Of a stretch of 40,522 nucleotides of DNA, positions 1-7,823 are shown piece after piece; position 1 is the stretch's first letter; each line of letters starts with the position of its first letter. The position numbers and the translations under genes are program-made. Location: positions 1 through 40,522 of the forward strand of contig NZ_JAGOMQ010000034.1 in NCBI RefSeq assembly GCF_017993425.1. The letters are read 5' to 3'. Below the pieces are notes generated by a model. The model had not been told where the DNA came from. It made no database searches and worked only from the letters and a program-made list of their open reading frames with translations. This DNA comes from Amaricoccus sp. (GTDB lineage: Bacteria > Pseudomonadota > Alphaproteobacteria > Rhodobacterales > Rhodobacteraceae).

Positions 1-2
1 AC

Positions 3-319
3 ACTGCACGACAGGAGCCGGTCGCCGCCCGAGGCCGCGTCGCTCCCCCCGACCGAAGCGGGCTCTGCCCGCGATGCTGCGGCGCGACAAGCGAAAGCAA
101 GGCTTTCGCCGCGCCGACGGCTGGAGCGCGTTGGCGCGTAAGCCGTAGGGGGTCCAGATTTCTCCGTCGCGCGCAATCCGTCCGTGATTGCCCCGGCGAG
201 CGCGGAATCGCGCTCGCCCCCCGAGGGGCGATCGCGGACGGATTTGCCACGGGTCAAATCCGTCTGGCGTCACCGTCCCGCACTCTCCCGACCGGGGTTT
301 CTCTCCACTGTCGTGCAGT
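3..319 (+). repeat. 317-bp terminal-inverted-repeat element, copy 1
   Basis: The segment starts with ACTGCACGACA and ends with its exact reverse complement. It matches the copy at 20117-20433 with 8 mismatches and no gaps by eye over 317 positions, and more distant copies lie at 14265-14581 (inverted) and 20449-20762. It contains several hairpins: GCGGGC arms at 58-63/67-72; a two-part stem at 80-116 with inner arms GCGAAAGC/GCTTTCGC (91-98/102-109); and a nested 70-nt palindrome at 175-244. Open frames inside it look accidental. There is no recognisable transposase, so it would be non-autonomous if mobile. The stretch 1-427 holds only this repeat and the flank motif at 340-391. Confidence 0.85.
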
Positions 320-339
320 GTGGGCCTCGTGGACGGTAA

Positions 340-391
340 TCTCCGGTTAACTTGGAAATCAATGGGTTAGCGAGTTTTCACGCGTGAACAG
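340..391 (-). repeat. Conserved flank motif, site A
   Basis: Read on the minus strand, this begins CTGTTCACGCGTGAAAA, with the 12-bp perfect palindrome TTCACGCGTGAA at 377-388. It continues through GCTAACCCATTGATTT to GGAGATTACC. Close matches on the plus strand lie at 20044 and 40111. The distance from the first C of the motif to the CTGCACGAC end of the adjoining repeat is 73 bp here and 74 bp at 20044. A second GTTCACGC half-site lies directly upstream (minus sense). Function unknown; it could be a recombinase or regulator binding site belonging to the repeat. Confidence 0.6.
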
Positions 392-427
392 CGTGAACGA
401 CGCCCCCTTCGGCCGGAGCGTCCCTGC

Positions 428-754
428 CTATCTCGACACCGGCGTCGCCCCGGTCTCGGTCCGAAGGATCTTTCCGTCCCGAAGCAGATGGACATGCAGC
501 ACCGCCTCGCGGGTCCCGTCGGGGAAGTCCATGAGGCTGTGGTCGATCAGGACGTCGGCGTTCTCGTAGATAAGCCGCTGATGGTGGATGGCGACGCCGC
601 CGCTCGCCGCGAGGCCGCGGATCAGTGCAGCCATCTCGGCGCGGTCCAGCGTCGTCCCGGTCTGGTGCCGGACGAACCGGAAGTCCTCGTGCAGCAGGCC
701 GACATAGGGCTCGGGGTCCTGCATTGCGGACCGCACCACGGGGTAGATCGACAT
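428..754 (-). CDS. SnoaL/NTF2-like small protein
   Basis: This 108-residue protein looks like the NTF2-like (SnoaL/DUF4440-type) fold: an N-terminal helix with a YVGLLHEDFRFVRH-type segment, then alternating strands, a central DRAEMAALIRGLA helix and a C-terminal strand pair around HVHLLRDGKI. Members are ligand-binding or small isomerase-like proteins, and the sequence does not fix a substrate. I start it at the ATG at 754 because GGGAGGGA lies just upstream. An in-frame ATG at 784 would add 10 residues unlike the family. It is on the same strand as the ABC ATPase gene that ends at 826, but the 71-bp gap makes a shared transcript uncertain. Family assignment is by overall pattern and is moderate. 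Confidence 0.7.
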   Translation of the reverse strand: MSIYPVVRSAMQDPEPYVGLLHEDFRFVRHQTGTTLDRAEMAALIRGLAASGGVAIHHQRLIYENADVLIDHSLMDFPDGTREAVLHVHLLRDGKILRTETGATPVSR

Positions 755-825
755 CGCGCGCCTCCCTCCCGGCTCCGACGCCAAAGCATGAGCCCGCCGC
801 GCCCGTGCGGCAAGCTCGGCGGCGC

Positions 826-1827
826 TCAGGCCGCGAGCCGCCGCCCGTCGGCGTCGAAGTGGAAGGCCCGCGCCGGGTCCGGGGTCAGGTGGACGACCTC
901 GTCGACCGCGAAGCGGTGCTCCCCGAAGCGCCGGACGGTGAGGAGGCCGTGCGCCTCGGTCCGGACATAGACGTTGGTCTCGCCCCCGAGGTGCTCGACA
1001 TGCGAGATGGCCCCCCGGATCGCCCCCGCCTCGCGGTCGAGCGCGAGGTGCTCGGGCCGGATCCCGAGGGTCTTGCCGCGCGCGCCGAGGGCGGGCGCGT
1101 CGAGGAAGTTCATCTGCGGGCTGCCGATGAACCCGGCGACGAAGGTGTTGGCCGGGTTGTTGTAGAGTTCCATCGGCGCCCCCACCTGCTCGATCCGCCC
1201 GGCGTTCAGCACCACGATCTTGTCGGCGAGCGTCATCGCCTCGACCTGGTCGTGGGTGACGTAGATCATCGTCGCCTTCAGCTCGCGATGCAGCCGCGCG
1301 ATCTCGATCCGGGTGGCGACCCGCAGCGCCGCGTCGAGGTTCGAGAGCGGCTCGTCGAAGAGGAAGAGCTTCGGCGTCCGCACGATGGCCCGCCCGATGG
1401 CGACGCGCTGGCGCTGCCCGCCGGAGAGCTCCGAGGGCCGCCGGGCGAGCAGCGGCTCCAGCGACAGCATCCGCGCCGCCGCCCCCACCCGCTCCTCGAT
1501 CGCCGCCCTCGCCGTGCCCGCCTGCCGCAGCCCGAGCGCCATGTTGTCCCGGACCGTCAGGTGCGGATAGAGCGCGTAGCTCTGGAACACCATGGCGATC
1601 TCCCGGTCCGCCGGCGCCGTGGCGTTGACCCGCCGGCCGTCGATCAGGATGTCCCCCGCCGTCGCGTCCTCGAGCCCGGCGATGATCCGCAGCAACGTGG
1701 ACTTGCCGCAGCCGGAGGGGCCGACGAAGACGCAGAACTCGCCGTCGGCGACGCCGAGGTCGACCCCCTTGATGACGTCGGTCTGGCCGAAGGACTTGGT
1801 CACGGCGCGAAGTTCGAGCTGGCCCAT
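826..1827 (-). CDS. Sugar ABC transporter ATP-binding protein (UgpC/MalK type)
   Basis: This is the 333-residue ATPase that powers a carbohydrate importer at the inner membrane. Walker [10 protein letters not shown] is at residues 36-44, a Q-loop QSYALYP near 82-88, signature LSGGQ at 134-138, Walker B LFLFDEP at 154-160 and switch His in THDQ near 192. A C-terminal TOBE/MalK-like domain (about 240-333, with GIRPEH) follows. The start is the ATG at 1827, since longer frames run into the preceding gene. It follows the oxidoreductase gene by 10 bp and closes the minus-strand operon whose permeases and binding protein lie upstream (3084-6864). Substrate is inferred from context as GlcNAc, MurNAc or a related amino sugar; the ATPase alone does not show it. 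Confidence 0.93.
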   Translation of the reverse strand: MGQLELRAVTKSFGQTDVIKGVDLGVADGEFCVFVGPSGCGKSTLLRIIAGLEDATAGDILIDGRRVNATAPADREIAMVFQSYALYPHLTVRDNMALGLRQAGTARAAIEERVGAAARMLSLEPLLARRPSELSGGQRQRVAIGRAIVRTPKLFLFDEPLSNLDAALRVATRIEIARLHRELKATMIYVTHDQVEAMTLADKIVVLNAGRIEQVGAPMELYNNPANTFVAGFIGSPQMNFLDAPALGARGKTLGIRPEHLALDREAGAIRGAISHVEHLGGETNVYVRTEAHGLLTVRRFGEHRFAVDEVVHLTPDPARAFHFDADGRRLAA

Positions 1828-1837
1828 CGGGGTCCCC

Positions 1838-2866
1838 TCAGAGCTTGACGGGACGGCCCGAGCGCACGCTCTCGTCCGCCGCGAGGCAGACGGCGAGCGA
1901 GGCGACCGCGTCCTGGAGGTGGCGGGAAAGGTCGGCGTCGTCCCGGATCGCCGCGGCGACGAAGGCGGCCTCGCGGTCGCAGAGCGCCTGGTGGCCGGGC
2001 TCGTCGGCCATGCTGAGGTCCCGGTCGGCCTCGCCGACCCGGTGCAGGCGGATGGTCGAGGTCCTGGTGTGGGTGTCGATGTCATCGGACCTCGCGGTCT
2101 CCGGCATCCGGATCGACACCGCGCCGTTCGGCGAGACCACGTCCTTCACGAAGAACGCCGTGTCCGACATCATCGGCCCCCATCCCGCCTCGTACCAGCC
2201 GAGGGAGCCGTCCTCGAACAGCACCTGGAAGTGCCCGTAATTGTACATCTCCGCCGCGATCTCCGGCGACAGCCGCAGCCCCATGCCGCGCACCTCGACG
2301 GGTTTCGCGTCGGCGATCTGGCACATGACGTCGACGTAGTGGACCCCGCAATCCACGATCGGCGGCGTGGTCCGCATCAGCGCCTTGTGGGTCTCCCAGG
2401 TCGGCCCGGACGACTGCTGGTTGAGGTTGAGCCGGAAAACGTACGGCCCGCCGAGGGCGCGCGCCTCCGCGATGAGCCGCTGCCAGCTCGGATGATGCCG
2501 CAGGATGTAGCCGACGACGACCTTGCGCCCGGTCTCGCGGGCCTTCGCCGCCACGCGCTCCGCGTCGGCCACGCTGGTGGCGAGCGGCTTCTCGACGAAG
2601 ACATGCGCGCCTGCGTCCATGGCGGCGCAGGCATAGTCGGCGTGGCTGTCGGAATAGGTGGCGATCGAGACGAGGTCGGGCTTCAGCCGGGCGAGCGCCT
2701 CGGGAAAGTCGCCCGTCAGCGGATAGCCGCACAGCGCCTCGGGGAGGCCGGGGTCCGAGCGGTTGACCAGCCCGACGATCTCGAAGGCGGGGTCGGCGTG
2801 ATAGGCGAGGGCGTGGCTCCGGCCCATGGAGCCGAGGCCGACGACGAGCGTGCGGAGGGGGGTCAT
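1838..2866 (-). CDS. Gfo/Idh/MocA-family oxidoreductase
   Basis: This 342-residue NAD(P)-dependent sugar oxidoreductase has an N-terminal Rossmann fold starting [16 protein letters not shown] (GxGxxG). The EKP motif (FVEKPLATS, about residues 94-102) holds the catalytic or cofactor-binding lysine. The second motif HYVDVM sits in the C-terminal alpha/beta domain with its large sheet. The start is taken at 2866; an in-frame ATG at 2881 is possible, and neither has a strong ribosome site. It lies between the permease gene (217 bp upstream) and the ATPase gene (10 bp downstream), so it is probably part of the amino-sugar operon. It could oxidise or epimerise a sugar before entry into the NagA/NagB-II route. 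The substrate is unknown. Confidence 0.88.
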   Translation of the reverse strand: MTPLRTLVVGLGSMGRSHALAYHADPAFEIVGLVNRSDPGLPEALCGYPLTGDFPEALARLKPDLVSIATYSDSHADYACAAMDAGAHVFVEKPLATSVADAERVAAKARETGRKVVVGYILRHHPSWQRLIAEARALGGPYVFRLNLNQQSSGPTWETHKALMRTTPPIVDCGVHYVDVMCQIADAKPVEVRGMGLRLSPEIAAEMYNYGHFQVLFEDGSLGWYEAGWGPMMSDTAFFVKDVVSPNGAVSIRMPETARSDDIDTHTRTSTIRLHRVGEADRDLSMADEPGHQALCDREAAFVAAAIRDDADLSRHLQDAVASLAVCLAADESVRSGRPVKL

Positions 2867-3083
2867 GGCGTCACCGGACATGCGGGCGGCAAGGGAGGGG
2901 TCGGGGGGTGAGAAGTCGATGCAGGGCCCGGCGTATCCGGACCTGCGTGACGGTCGGGCGGGAAGGCGGCGACGCTCGCGCCACGGCGCCGCGCGCCGCG
3001 GGCGGGACGGCGGAGCAGGCATGACCTCGACGCGGCGCCCGGGTCCGGCCGCCGGAGGCGGGCGGAGGCGGCGGGGGCAGGGG

Positions 3084-3923
3084 TCATTTCACCGCCCCCG
3101 AGGTGATGCCCCGGATGAGCTGGCGGGAGAAGATCAGGTAGAGGACGAGGACGGGCAGGATCGCGAGGCTGAGAGCGGCGAGGACGGCGTTCCAGTTGGT
3201 CACGAACTGGCCGATGAAGACCTGGGCGCCCAGGGTCACGGTCTTGGTCGCCTCCGCCGGCGCGAGGATCAGCGGGAACCAGAGGTCGTTCCAGATCGGG
3301 ATCATGGTGAACACCGCCACGGTGGCCATGGCCGGCCGGACGAGCGGCAGCACGAGGCGGAAGAAGATCGTGTACTCGCTGAGCCCGTCGATGCGGCCGG
3401 CGTTCTTCAGGTCGTCCGAGACGGTCTTCATGAATTCCGAGAGGATGAAGACCGCGAGGGGCAGCCCCTGCGCGGTGTAGACGAGGATCAGCGCCAGCAG
3501 GGTGTTGACGAGGCCGGAGGCGACCATGAGCTGCAGGATCGCCACCGTGCCGAGGCGGATCGGGATCATGATGCCGAGCGCGAGATAGAGGCCCATCAGG
3601 GTGGCGCCGCGGAAGCGGTACTCGCTGAGCGCGAAGGCCGCCATCGCCCCGAAGAGCAGCACGCAGGCGAGCGAGGCCACGGTCACGATCAGCGAGTTCT
3701 GGAAGTAGAGCAGGAAGTCGCCCTGCTGGAGCACGGTGCGGAAGCCGACGAGGTCCCAGGTGGCGGGGGTGGGCAGCGCCAGCGGCTCGGAGAAGATGGC
3801 GCGGCGCGACTTGAAGGCGTTCACCACGATCACGAAGACCGGGAAGAGCGCGATCGCCGTGTAGAGGATCAGCACGCCGTGGGCGGCGGCGGAGCGGGCG
3901 AGGGAGGCGCGGGCCTGGGCCAT
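3084..3923 (-). CDS. Sugar ABC transporter permease (MalG type)
   Basis: This inner-membrane permease has 279 residues and about six hydrophobic segments (for example 17-37, 75-100, 107-130, 138-160, 195-215, 245-265). The cytoplasmic EAA-type loop is at about 172-194 (NAGRIDG followed by LPL), where the ATPase docks. The EAA core is degenerate here (NAG instead of EAA). The typical family C-terminus FSRQLIRGITSGAVK is present. It pairs with the MalF-type permease at 4093-5001. The 169-bp spacer between the two permease genes is unusually long for such a pair. Direction and context place it in the amino-sugar uptake operon. Confidence 0.92.
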   Translation of the reverse strand: MAQARASLARSAAAHGVLILYTAIALFPVFVIVVNAFKSRRAIFSEPLALPTPATWDLVGFRTVLQQGDFLLYFQNSLIVTVASLACVLLFGAMAAFALSEYRFRGATLMGLYLALGIMIPIRLGTVAILQLMVASGLVNTLLALILVYTAQGLPLAVFILSEFMKTVSDDLKNAGRIDGLSEYTIFFRLVLPLVRPAMATVAVFTMIPIWNDLWFPLILAPAEATKTVTLGAQVFIGQFVTNWNAVLAALSLAILPVLVLYLIFSRQLIRGITSGAVK

Positions 3924-4092
3924 GGGTCAGGGCCGGGCCGCGACCGCGCCGCGGCGGGCGCCGCGACGCGCGGTCGCACGCGTGATATTCGGATCAAGGC
4001 ATTGTAATTCCATCACCTTCTCCGATCCGTCAACGCAATTTTCACGAAGGTTTACAGTCTCTTCGGGGGCGGGGCTCGTCACGTGCCGGCCC

Positions 4093-5001
4093 TCAGAACT
4101 GGTAGCGGCGGAGCCGCGTCTGGATGCCGAAGAGATAGATGCAGACGCCGACGAGGATGATGACGAACATCGCGGTCGCGATCGTCGCGCCCATGTGCGG
4201 GTCGCCGAGCTGGAGCTGGAAGCCGAAGAAGGTGCGGTAGAGGAAGGTGCCGAGGATGTCGGTGGCGAAGTTCGGCCCGGCGAGCGCGCCCTGGCTGACG
4301 TAGATCAGGTCGAAGGCGTTGAAGTTGCCGACGAAGGTCAGGATCGAGATGATGCCGATCGCCGGCAGGATCAGCGGCAGCTTGATCTTCCAGAACTGCG
4401 CCCAGCCGGTGATCCCGTCCATCTCGGCCGCCTCGATCACCTCCTCGGGGATGGAGAGCAGCGCCGCGTAGATCAGCATCATCGGGATGCCGACGAACTG
4501 CCAGACGGAGATCAGCGCCAGCGTGGTGAGCGCCGTCTCCTCCTGGCCGAGCCACGGCGCGAACAGCGACTTGAGGCCGAGGCTCGCGAGCATCCCCGGC
4601 GCGATGCCCCAGATCGGCGAGAGGATCAGCTTCCAGACGAAGCCGACGATGACGAAGGAGAGCACGGTCGGGACGAAGATCGCGGTGCGGTAGAAGGCCG
4701 CGAAACGAAGCCGCGGCGAGGAGAGGATGGCCGCGAGCGCCACGCCGATCGGGTTCTGCGCCAGCATGTGGATCAGGAAGAACCAGGCGTTGTTGCCGAG
4801 CGCGTTCCAGAAGCTCGCCGACCAGCGCGGATCGCCGAAGAGGGTGCGGAAGTTCGCGAGCCCGGCGAAGGCCTCGCCCTCGGGCCCCCGGGTGAAGAGC
4901 GCGAGGTTCAGCGTGGCGAAGAGCGGCAGGATCATCACCGCGGTGTAGACGACGACCGCCGGGGCGAGGAACACGATTATATGCCAGCGGAAGGGTTTCA
5001 T
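4093..5001 (-). CDS. Sugar ABC transporter permease (MalF/UgpA type)
   Basis: This 302-residue inner-membrane protein has six predicted hydrophobic segments (roughly 8-30, 70-92, 105-127, 160-182, 210-232 and 268-290). The EAA loop is well preserved at about residues 187-210 (EEVIEAAEMDG and KLPL). It forms the channel with the permease at 3084-3923. The binding-protein gene for the same system starts at 6864 and ends at 5599, but a terminator (5546-5583) and a small opposite-strand gene (5199-5450) lie between. The permease genes therefore probably use a separate promoter in the AT-richer stretch 5010-5190. Confidence 0.93.
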   Translation of the reverse strand: MKPFRWHIIVFLAPAVVVYTAVMILPLFATLNLALFTRGPEGEAFAGLANFRTLFGDPRWSASFWNALGNNAWFFLIHMLAQNPIGVALAAILSSPRLRFAAFYRTAIFVPTVLSFVIVGFVWKLILSPIWGIAPGMLASLGLKSLFAPWLGQEETALTTLALISVWQFVGIPMMLIYAALLSIPEEVIEAAEMDGITGWAQFWKIKLPLILPAIGIISILTFVGNFNAFDLIYVSQGALAGPNFATDILGTFLYRTFFGFQLQLGDPHMGATIATAMFVIILVGVCIYLFGIQTRLRRYQF

Positions 5002-5198
5002 GGCGCCCTCTCGACAGTGTGGAGCGATCCGCGAATCGCTGCCAACCGATGGCGGCCCGATGACGCCAGAGCGAAGGAGGAATCTTTCAAGATATTGATA
5101 TTTAATATGAAATTTTGAACCTGGCTGGCGATTCGCGATTGAAGCTCACGTCTCGAAGGAGCAATATCCGTTGCGATCTGAAAACTCGGAGAAAAACC

Positions 5199-5450
5199 AT
5201 GACGACGGCGGTGTGTGTCGGCTGCGGAGCCATGAAATTTGGCGTCCTTGTGCCGTGTAAATCCTGCGGTTTCGTTCCCGCCGAACCGCTGGATCGTGCC
5301 TACGCCTTCGCCTTGAGCGACCATCACATCGCGCGTGAGGAACTGGAGCAAATTTCTCGCGACATCATCGCCACTCAGACCCTTCCCTCGCTGCCTCCTG
5401 AAACTGAGGCGGCGTTCGTCAAGGCCTATGGCAAGCTCGGGGGAGCCTGA
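5199..5450 (+). CDS. Small zinc-ribbon protein of unknown function
   Basis: This 83-residue protein has two CxxC knuckles close to the N-terminus (CVGCG and CKSCG, about residues 6-24), a likely zinc-binding ribbon. A helical C-terminal half contains ALSDHHI and EELEQISRDII. The pattern recalls a family of small uncharacterised alphaproteobacterial proteins, but I cannot name a function. I start it at 5199 because GGAGA lies 7 bp upstream; the frame is open further upstream without a better start. It sits on the opposite strand inside the amino-sugar ABC operon, between the binding protein and the permeases. Its surroundings are more AT-rich than the rest of the window, which suggests a later insertion. 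Confidence 0.8.
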   Translation: MTTAVCVGCGAMKFGVLVPCKSCGFVPAEPLDRAYAFALSDHHIAREELEQISRDIIATQTLPSLPPETEAAFVKAYGKLGGA

Positions 5451-5545
5451 GAGGGCGCGCTTCGGCTCGGTTATGACGTGGCTCCTGTGCTCTGGGTCGG
5501 GCCGCTGCCGCAGGCTCGTGAGCGCGCGTCCTGCCTCAAGAAAGA

Positions 5546-5583
5546 GCCCCGCCCGGGATCCCGCGGATTCGGGCGGGCGGGGC
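5546..5583 (-). terminator. Rho-independent terminator after the binding-protein gene
   Basis: Ten-bp arms GCCCCGCCCG (5546-5555) and CGGGCGGGGC (5574-5583) form a perfect stem. On the minus strand it is followed by CTCTTTCTT. It lies 15 bp past the stop codon of the solute-binding protein gene, in the right direction to end that transcript. Confidence 0.75.
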
Positions 5584-5598
5584 CAGTCGCGGCAGAAC

Positions 5599-6864
5599 TC
5601 AGTTGCCCTTCTGCGGCTCGAACCAGGAGGCGAGGCCCTGCTGGAGCCGGGCGGCGGCCGCCTCCGGCGTCTCCGTCCCGCGGATGACGTTGGCCGAGGC
5701 GTTCCAGGTCTCGTTCTCGAGGTTCGGGGTGCCGCGCGACAGGATCTGGTAGGTCGAGCGGATGGTGGAGTGGCACTTCTCGCGCCAGGACAGGAACTCC
5801 TGCGCCAGCGGGTCCTCGATGGCGACGGCCTCCTTCTGCAGCGGGAAGAAGCCGGGCAGCGCGTTGCCGTAGAGCTTGGCGAACTCGGGCGTGCCCACCC
5901 ATTCGAGGAAGGCCTTGGCCGCGTCGGCGTTCTTGGTCGCCGCGTTCATGCCGATGGCGATGTCGACATGGTCGGAGATGTAGCACTCGTCGCCGGCCTT
6001 CGCGACCGGGGGCGGGAAGGCGCCCATCTCGAAGGCTCCCGCGATCTGCGCGCGGAAGGGCGCTATCTCCCACGAGCCGGCCGGGTAGATGGCGGCGCGG
6101 CCGAGGGTGAAGAGGTTCTGGCTGTCGGGATAGGTCTGCGCCTCGAAGCCGTCGCCGAGGTAGTCCTTCCAGCGCGCGATCTCCGCGAACGGCGCGACCC
6201 ATTGCGGGTCGGTCAGCTTCTGCTCGCCCTTGATCAGCGCGAGCCGGCCTTCCTCGCCGTGCCAGTAGTTCGGTCCGACGTTCTGGTAGCCCATGGTCGC
6301 GGCTTCCCACTGGTCGTTGGCGCCCATCGCCATCGGGATGTAGGTCCCGTCCGCCTTGATCTTGTCGAGCGCGGCGAAGAACTCGTCCGTCGTCGCCGGC
6401 GGCGTGATGCCGAGCTCGTCGAAGGCGGTCTTGTTGTAGATGAAGCCATGGATGACCGAGGCCATCGGCACGCAGAAGGTGTGGGCGCCGTCGTCGGTCG
6501 ACCAGCCGGACTTCGCCACGTCGGAAAAGTTCGCCATGGCGGCGAGGTCGGTCAGGTCGGCGAGTTGGCCCTTGTCGTAGAGCGTGAGGCTCGCGTCGAA
6601 GGGCCGGCAGGTGATCAGGTCGCCCGCGGTGCCGGCGTCGAGCTTGGAGTTGAGGGCGGCGTTGTACTCGGTCGGGGCGGAGGGGGCGAAGACTACCTTG
6701 ATCCCGGGATGCGAGGCCTCGAAGGCGGGGATGATCTGGTCCTGCCAGATCGGCAGGTCGTCGTTGCGCCAGCTCTCGATGGTCAGCGTCACGTCCTGGG
6801 CCTGCGCCGCGCCGGCGAGGCAGCTGGCGCCGAGGAGCAGGGCCCGGAGGGTCGGTCGGTTCAT
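5599..6864 (-). CDS. Extracellular sugar-binding protein of an ABC importer
   Basis: This 421-residue periplasmic solute-binding protein (family 1, MalE-like) captures the sugar and delivers it to the permeases at 3084-5001. It has a cleavable signal peptide (positively charged start, hydrophobic LRALLLGASCLAGAA, cleavage likely after AQA at about residue 22). Family features include VTLTIESWRNDD at the mature N-terminus and AKAFLEWVGTPEFAKLYG in the C-terminal lobe. The start at 6864 is preceded by AGAGAAGAGAG. It follows murQ by 46 bp on the same strand and so probably shares its promoter, with a terminator directly after. The link to murQ points to MurNAc, GlcNAc or a related peptidoglycan or chitin sugar as ligand (inference). 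Confidence 0.92.
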   Translation of the reverse strand: MNRPTLRALLLGASCLAGAAQAQDVTLTIESWRNDDLPIWQDQIIPAFEASHPGIKVVFAPSAPTEYNAALNSKLDAGTAGDLITCRPFDASLTLYDKGQLADLTDLAAMANFSDVAKSGWSTDDGAHTFCVPMASVIHGFIYNKTAFDELGITPPATTDEFFAALDKIKADGTYIPMAMGANDQWEAATMGYQNVGPNYWHGEEGRLALIKGEQKLTDPQWVAPFAEIARWKDYLGDGFEAQTYPDSQNLFTLGRAAIYPAGSWEIAPFRAQIAGAFEMGAFPPPVAKAGDECYISDHVDIAIGMNAATKNADAAKAFLEWVGTPEFAKLYGNALPGFFPLQKEAVAIEDPLAQEFLSWREKCHSTIRSTYQILSRGTPNLENETWNASANVIRGTETPEAAAARLQQGLASWFEPQKGN

Positions 6865-6910
6865 CTCTCTTCTCTCCCTGTGTCGGAGGCCGTCGGGCGG
6901 CCCCGGTTGC

Positions 6911-7798
6911 TTATCGGTGGAGCGCCGCGAGGGCGGGGCCGAGGCGGCCCTGCGCCGCGGCGAGCCGGCCCGCGGGGTCGGAGGCCCCGGCGGCGAGCAG
7001 GATGGCGGGCTTGACCGCGCCGCCGGCGTCGGCGAGCGCCGCCTCGCCGGCCTCGGGGGTGACGCCGGCAAGCTCCGCGACGATGCGGGCGGCGCGGGCG
7101 CGCAGCTTGGCGTTGTCGGCGACGAGGTTGATCATGAGGCCGTCGTGGACATGGCCGAGGCGGAGGGCGGCCAGCGTCGAGATCATGTTGAGGGCGATCT
7201 TCTGCGCCGTCGCCGCGCCCATGCGGGTGGAGCCGGCCACCACCTCGGCGCCGGTGTCGAGGAGGACGGGGCGGGCGGCGAGCCTCAGGAGCGGCGAGCC
7301 GGCGACGTTGGCGACCGCGATCACCGTGCAGCCCGCGGCGCGGGCCGCCTCGGCGGCGGCGAGCGTGTAGGGGGTGGCGCCGCTCGCGGAGACGGCGACG
7401 AGGGCGTCGGCGGGTCCGAGCCCCAGCCGGGCGACCCCGGCCGCGGCGGCGGCCGGGTCGTCCTCGACGGCGCCGGTCATGTGCAGGAGCGTGGCGGCGC
7501 CGCCGGCGAGGAGCACGGGGGCGCGGTGGGGGGCGAGGCCGAAGGTGCCGGGCAGCTCCAGCGCGTCGGCGAGCGCCATGACGCCCGAGCTGCCGGCGCC
7601 GGCATAGGCGAGGCGGCCGCCCGTCTCGAGCGTCGTCGCCGCCGCCTCGGCCGCTTCCGCGATCGCCGGCAGGGCGGCGCGCACCGCCGCCGCCGCCGCG
7701 ACCTGCGCCTCGGCCAGCGCGGCGGCGGCCTCGGCGAGCGGGCGGTCCTGCAGGCCCTTGGCGGCCGGGTGGCGCGCCTCGGTGGCGGCGAGGGGCAT
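6911..7798 (-). CDS. murQ: N-acetylmuramic acid 6-phosphate etherase
   Basis: This enzyme cleaves the D-lactyl ether of MurNAc-6-phosphate to give GlcNAc-6-phosphate and D-lactate, in the cytoplasm. The protein is 295 residues, close to the usual 298. It has the SIS fold with the GRLAYAGAGSSG phosphate loop (residues 61-72). The active-site segment DALELPGTFG carries a glutamate (E81) in the place of the catalytic Glu of MurQ (family DASECPPTFG). The segment GSTRMGAATAQKIALNMIST also matches the family GSTRLKAGTAQK pattern. The start at 7798 has CAGGGAGA upstream. It heads the minus-strand operon, divergent from the sugar kinase gene, and its product feeds NagA encoded at 10559-11722. Confidence 0.9.
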   Translation of the reverse strand: MPLAATEARHPAAKGLQDRPLAEAAAALAEAQVAAAAAVRAALPAIAEAAEAAATTLETGGRLAYAGAGSSGVMALADALELPGTFGLAPHRAPVLLAGGAATLLHMTGAVEDDPAAAAAGVARLGLGPADALVAVSASGATPYTLAAAEAARAAGCTVIAVANVAGSPLLRLAARPVLLDTGAEVVAGSTRMGAATAQKIALNMISTLAALRLGHVHDGLMINLVADNAKLRARAARIVAELAGVTPEAGEAALADAGGAVKPAILLAAGASDPAGRLAAAQGRLGPALAALHR

Positions 7799-7823
7799 GG
7801 GCGATTCTCCCTGACGCGATGAT

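Noticed and set aside
188-370. Short frames inside the 317-bp repeats.
   Set aside because: They are not conserved in frame between copies, and the variation pattern fits hairpins rather than codons.
2863-3087. A 74-codon minus-strand frame that overlaps the permease stop and the oxidoreductase start by ATGA at both ends.
   Set aside because: The ends are suggestive, but the encoded protein is Pro/Arg/Ala-rich and its third codon positions lack the strong G/C bias of real genes in this window. I treat it as a spacer.
4998-5351. A minus-strand frame overlapping the MalF-type permease start by 4 bp.
   Set aside because: It covers the well-formed zinc-ribbon gene on the other strand, which has a better ribosome site and clear motifs. 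The minus frame has no recognisable features.
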